Source: Clostridia bacterium (GTDB lineage Bacteria; Bacillota; Clostridia; Christensenellales; Aristaeellaceae). Taken from it: a stretch of DNA of 64,000 nucleotides. This document shows, one piece after another, positions 62,606 through 64,000 of this stretch. The translations under genes and the position numbers were made by a program. The notes beneath the pieces were generated by a model that saw only the letters and a list, made by a program, of their open reading frames with translations, had not been told where the DNA came from and did not search any database. The first letter of the stretch is position 1; each line of letters begins with the position of its first letter. The stretch spans positions 124,001 to 188,000 of the forward strand of contig JAFPWU010000010.1 of the NCBI GenBank assembly GCA_017412715.1. Direction: 5' to 3'.

Positions 62606-63354
62606 ATAAAATCCTGGTGGTGGACGATGAAAAGCTCATCGCCGACGGACTCCGGGCCATGCTGGCGGAAGCCTTCGCCGGAACCGCGGAGGTCGGCTGC
62701 TGCTATTCGGCGAAGGATGCGGTGGAGATTCTGACGGGTGCCCCGGCGGACGTGCTGCTGACGGATATCAATATGCCCAACTGGTCCGGCCTGGAGCTGC
62801 ATGAGGAGGTAAGCCGGTTCAGCCCGGAAACCCGGGTCATCTATCTGACAGGATATTCCGACTTTGAATACGCCCGGAAGGCCCTGGATCAGCATGCCTT
62901 CGCCTATGTGCTGAAGGGCGAGGGCGATGAATCCGTGGTCCGCACGGTGAGCCGCGCCCTGGCCGCGGAGGACCGGAGCGGGAATGCCCCGGCCCAGGCC
63001 CCCGCCGCCCCGGAATCGGATGCGGAGGCCTCCCTGCCGGAATGGGTGCAGGATCTCCACGGGTTTATCCGCAGCCGCCTGGCGGAGGATCTTTCCCTCA
63101 ATGTCCTGGCGGAGCACTGCCATTTTCATCCCGTCTATCTTTCCCGGACCTACCGGGAGGTCACGGGGAAAACCCTCAGCGATTTTATCTCCTCCGCCCG
63201 GCTCCGGAAAGCCCGGGAGCTGCTGCAGGAAAGCCGGATGAACATCCGGGAAATCGCGAAATGCACCGGCTTCGCCTCGGATAATTATTTCTGCCGCTGG
63301 TTCCGGAAGCAGACGGGAGAATCCCCCCAGGAATTCCGGAAAACGGAGCTGTAA
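62602..63354 (+). CDS. YesN-type response regulator (receiver plus AraC domain)
   Basis: A 250-residue regulator: receiver with Asp55 in LTDINMP and Lys in LKGEG, then a two-helix-turn-helix AraC DNA-binding domain (LNVLAEHCHFHPVYLSRTYR and IREIAKCTGFASDNYFCRWF). Its TTG start overlaps the kinase stop (TTGA). It probably activates the sugar transporter operon upstream. YesN proteins often have a linker region; here it is short. Confidence 0.92.
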   Translation: MNKILVVDDEKLIADGLRAMLAEAFAGTAEVGCCYSAKDAVEILTGAPADVLLTDINMPNWSGLELHEEVSRFSPETRVIYLTGYSDFEYARKALDQHAFAYVLKGEGDESVVRTVSRALAAEDRSGNAPAQAPAAPESDAEASLPEWVQDLHGFIRSRLAEDLSLNVLAEHCHFHPVYLSRTYREVTGKTLSDFISSARLRKARELLQESRMNIREIAKCTGFASDNYFCRWFRKQTGESPQEFRKTEL

Positions 63355-63366
63355 GCCCCGGGCGCC

Positions 63367-63408
63367 ATCAAAACAGGGGACCTTCCCGGTCTCCTGTTTT
63401 GATTTTTC
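63367..63408 (+). terminator. Terminator of the transporter/two-component operon
   Basis: A 16-base stem (63367-63382 with 63388-63403, one G-T pair), 5-base loop, then a T run at 63403-63407. Confidence 0.88.
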
Positions 63409-63420
63409 CGGGGAGCCGGG

Positions 63421-63551
63421 AAAACGGTTTAATACCGTTTTCGAACCGGCCCCTCCCTTCCTGAAAAAGAGCACAGAGAACTGTCCCCTGTGCTTCCAGA
63501 GGACCGTCCCCTGTGTCAGAGCCTGAAAACGAACACAGCGAAACTGTGTTC
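63421..63551. repeat. Cluster of palindromes in the gap after the YesN gene
   Basis: AAAACGGT/ACCGTTTT (63421-63428 with 63434-63441), a twice-used CTGTCCCCTGTG/CCGTCCCCTGTG (63481-63492, 63504-63515), and GAACACAG/CTGTGTTC (63531-63538 with 63544-63551). The GTCCCCTGTG unit resembles the REP-like palindromes found across many Firmicute intergenic regions. The remaining bases of the 347-base gap hold the promoter of the last gene. Confidence 0.55.
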
Positions 63552-63586
63552 CGCTTCTCGGACATGATATTTTGACAAAAAAGAGG

Positions 63587-63615
63587 TTGCGTGGATGTTG
63601 AGCTTGTTGTACAAT
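63587..63615 (+). promoter_or_regulatory. Promoter of the last secreted-protein gene
   Basis: TTGCGT (63587-63592), 17-base spacer, TACAAT (63610-63615). Same -35 hexamer as the LCP promoter at 42563. Confidence 0.65.
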
Positions 63616-63701
63616 TAACTAACTTATTTATATTTTCCAGGTCCGTGCCTCGCGGATACGGTTCGCGGGCATGGCCAGCGGTCTTGGGAGGAGGATCGGG
63701 A

Positions 63702-64000
63702 ATGAAAAAAAGGTGGAGAGGTGTTTTGTGCCTGTTTCTGCTGGTGCTTTGCGTATGCGTTTGCGCCACGGCGGAAGCGGAAGGGGTGGATGTTGAGATC
63801 CCGGCCGTTCAGGCGGGACAGGAAACCTCTTTCGTATTCACCTATGAAGAGGGATCCATTTCAAGTATTAACTACGGCCTGTATGAAAAGGACACTGAAT
63901 ACGCGCTGGCAGCAGATTATATTAATGTTGAGGGCACCGATACCTATCAGATAAATATTGATGGCCTTCTTCTTCAGCCCGGCGAATACGAGTTCAGAAT
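63702..64000 (+). CDS. Secreted protein, 5' part only
   Basis: About 99 codons are visible and the frame is open to the end of the window. The start ATG 63702 follows GGGAGGAGG. A signal peptide (residues 1-25, KKRWRGVLCLFLLVLCVCVC, cleavage near ATA-EAEG) precedes a beta-rich segment (VDVEIPAVQAGQETSFVFTY) that resembles the beta-sandwich units of the transglutaminase-like protein at 48274. Function unknown; the rest lies outside the window. Confidence 0.8.
   Translation, partial: MKKRWRGVLCLFLLVLCVCVCATAEAEGVDVEIPAVQAGQETSFVFTYEEGSISSINYGLYEKDTEYALAADYINVEGTDTYQINIDGLLLQPGEYEFR

Overview
The window reads as one high-GC, chromosomal stretch of a low-complexity-poor Clostridia-type Firmicute. 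Evidence: RNase Y, a YebC protein, SpoIIIE/FtsK, the clostridial-style single-chain PurL and variant PurF, a stand-alone AICAR transformylase plus separate IMP cyclohydrolase, YesM/YesN-LplBC sugar transport, strong AGGAGG ribosome binding sites, and sigma-A promoters of the form TTGnnn-17-TAnnAT. The commensal gut or rumen lineage (Christensenellales-like) is my inference from gene style only. No rRNA, tRNA, CRISPR array, prophage or intact insertion sequence was seen.

Layout. 0-7.6 kb: a minus-strand run (a small membrane protein, a DUF3298-like secreted protein, FtsK/SpoIIIE, a DUF2974 hydrolase, start of YebC) facing a plus-strand zinc-ribbon membrane protein with a very good promoter. 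7.6-13.5 kb: NAD-dependent DNA ligase, then an L-rhamnose-type operon (rhaB, a fucose/arabinose-isomerase-family protein in place of rhaA, rhaD), all minus. 13.7-17 kb: asnS and rny, the latter behind a long leader that can fold into two mutually exclusive structures. 17-30 kb: a purine operon (purE, F, M, N, IMP cyclohydrolase, AICAR transformylase, D, L) followed by fhs, which makes the 10-formyl-THF used by PurN and the AICAR transformylase. PurR-box-like repeats surround the purE promoter.

30-45.4 kb is the accessory part and the most interesting region. A GtrB-like glycosyltransferase and an ATP-grasp enzyme precede a cluster with its own promoters: a NTP_transf_5 nucleotidyltransferase, a second copy that has lost the catalytic Asp pair, an HPr-kinase-like protein, a PqqD/RRE-like protein with an extra conserved-looking C-terminal tail, a tandem two-domain GT2, another GT2, a polysaccharide pyruvyl transferase, and (opposite strand) an FrhB-like Fe-S protein and a third GT2. 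A LytR-CpsA-Psr protein without a membrane anchor and an ABC exporter follow, and the region ends at a transposase remnant. The kinase/nucleotidyltransferase/PqqD trio is known from lasso-peptide tailoring, but no lasso cyclase, transglutaminase-type leader peptidase or separate precursor gene is visible here, so this may be an undescribed peptide- or glycan-modifying system.

45.7-64 kb: an L,D-transpeptidase with a Cys-rich C-terminal module, NAD-malic enzyme, a large secreted transglutaminase-like protein, a complete branched-chain amino acid (liv) ABC operon, a GtrA protein, then an Lpl-type sugar ABC transporter with its YesM/YesN two-component system, an intergenic zone rich in palindromes, and the 5' end of another secreted protein that runs off the window.
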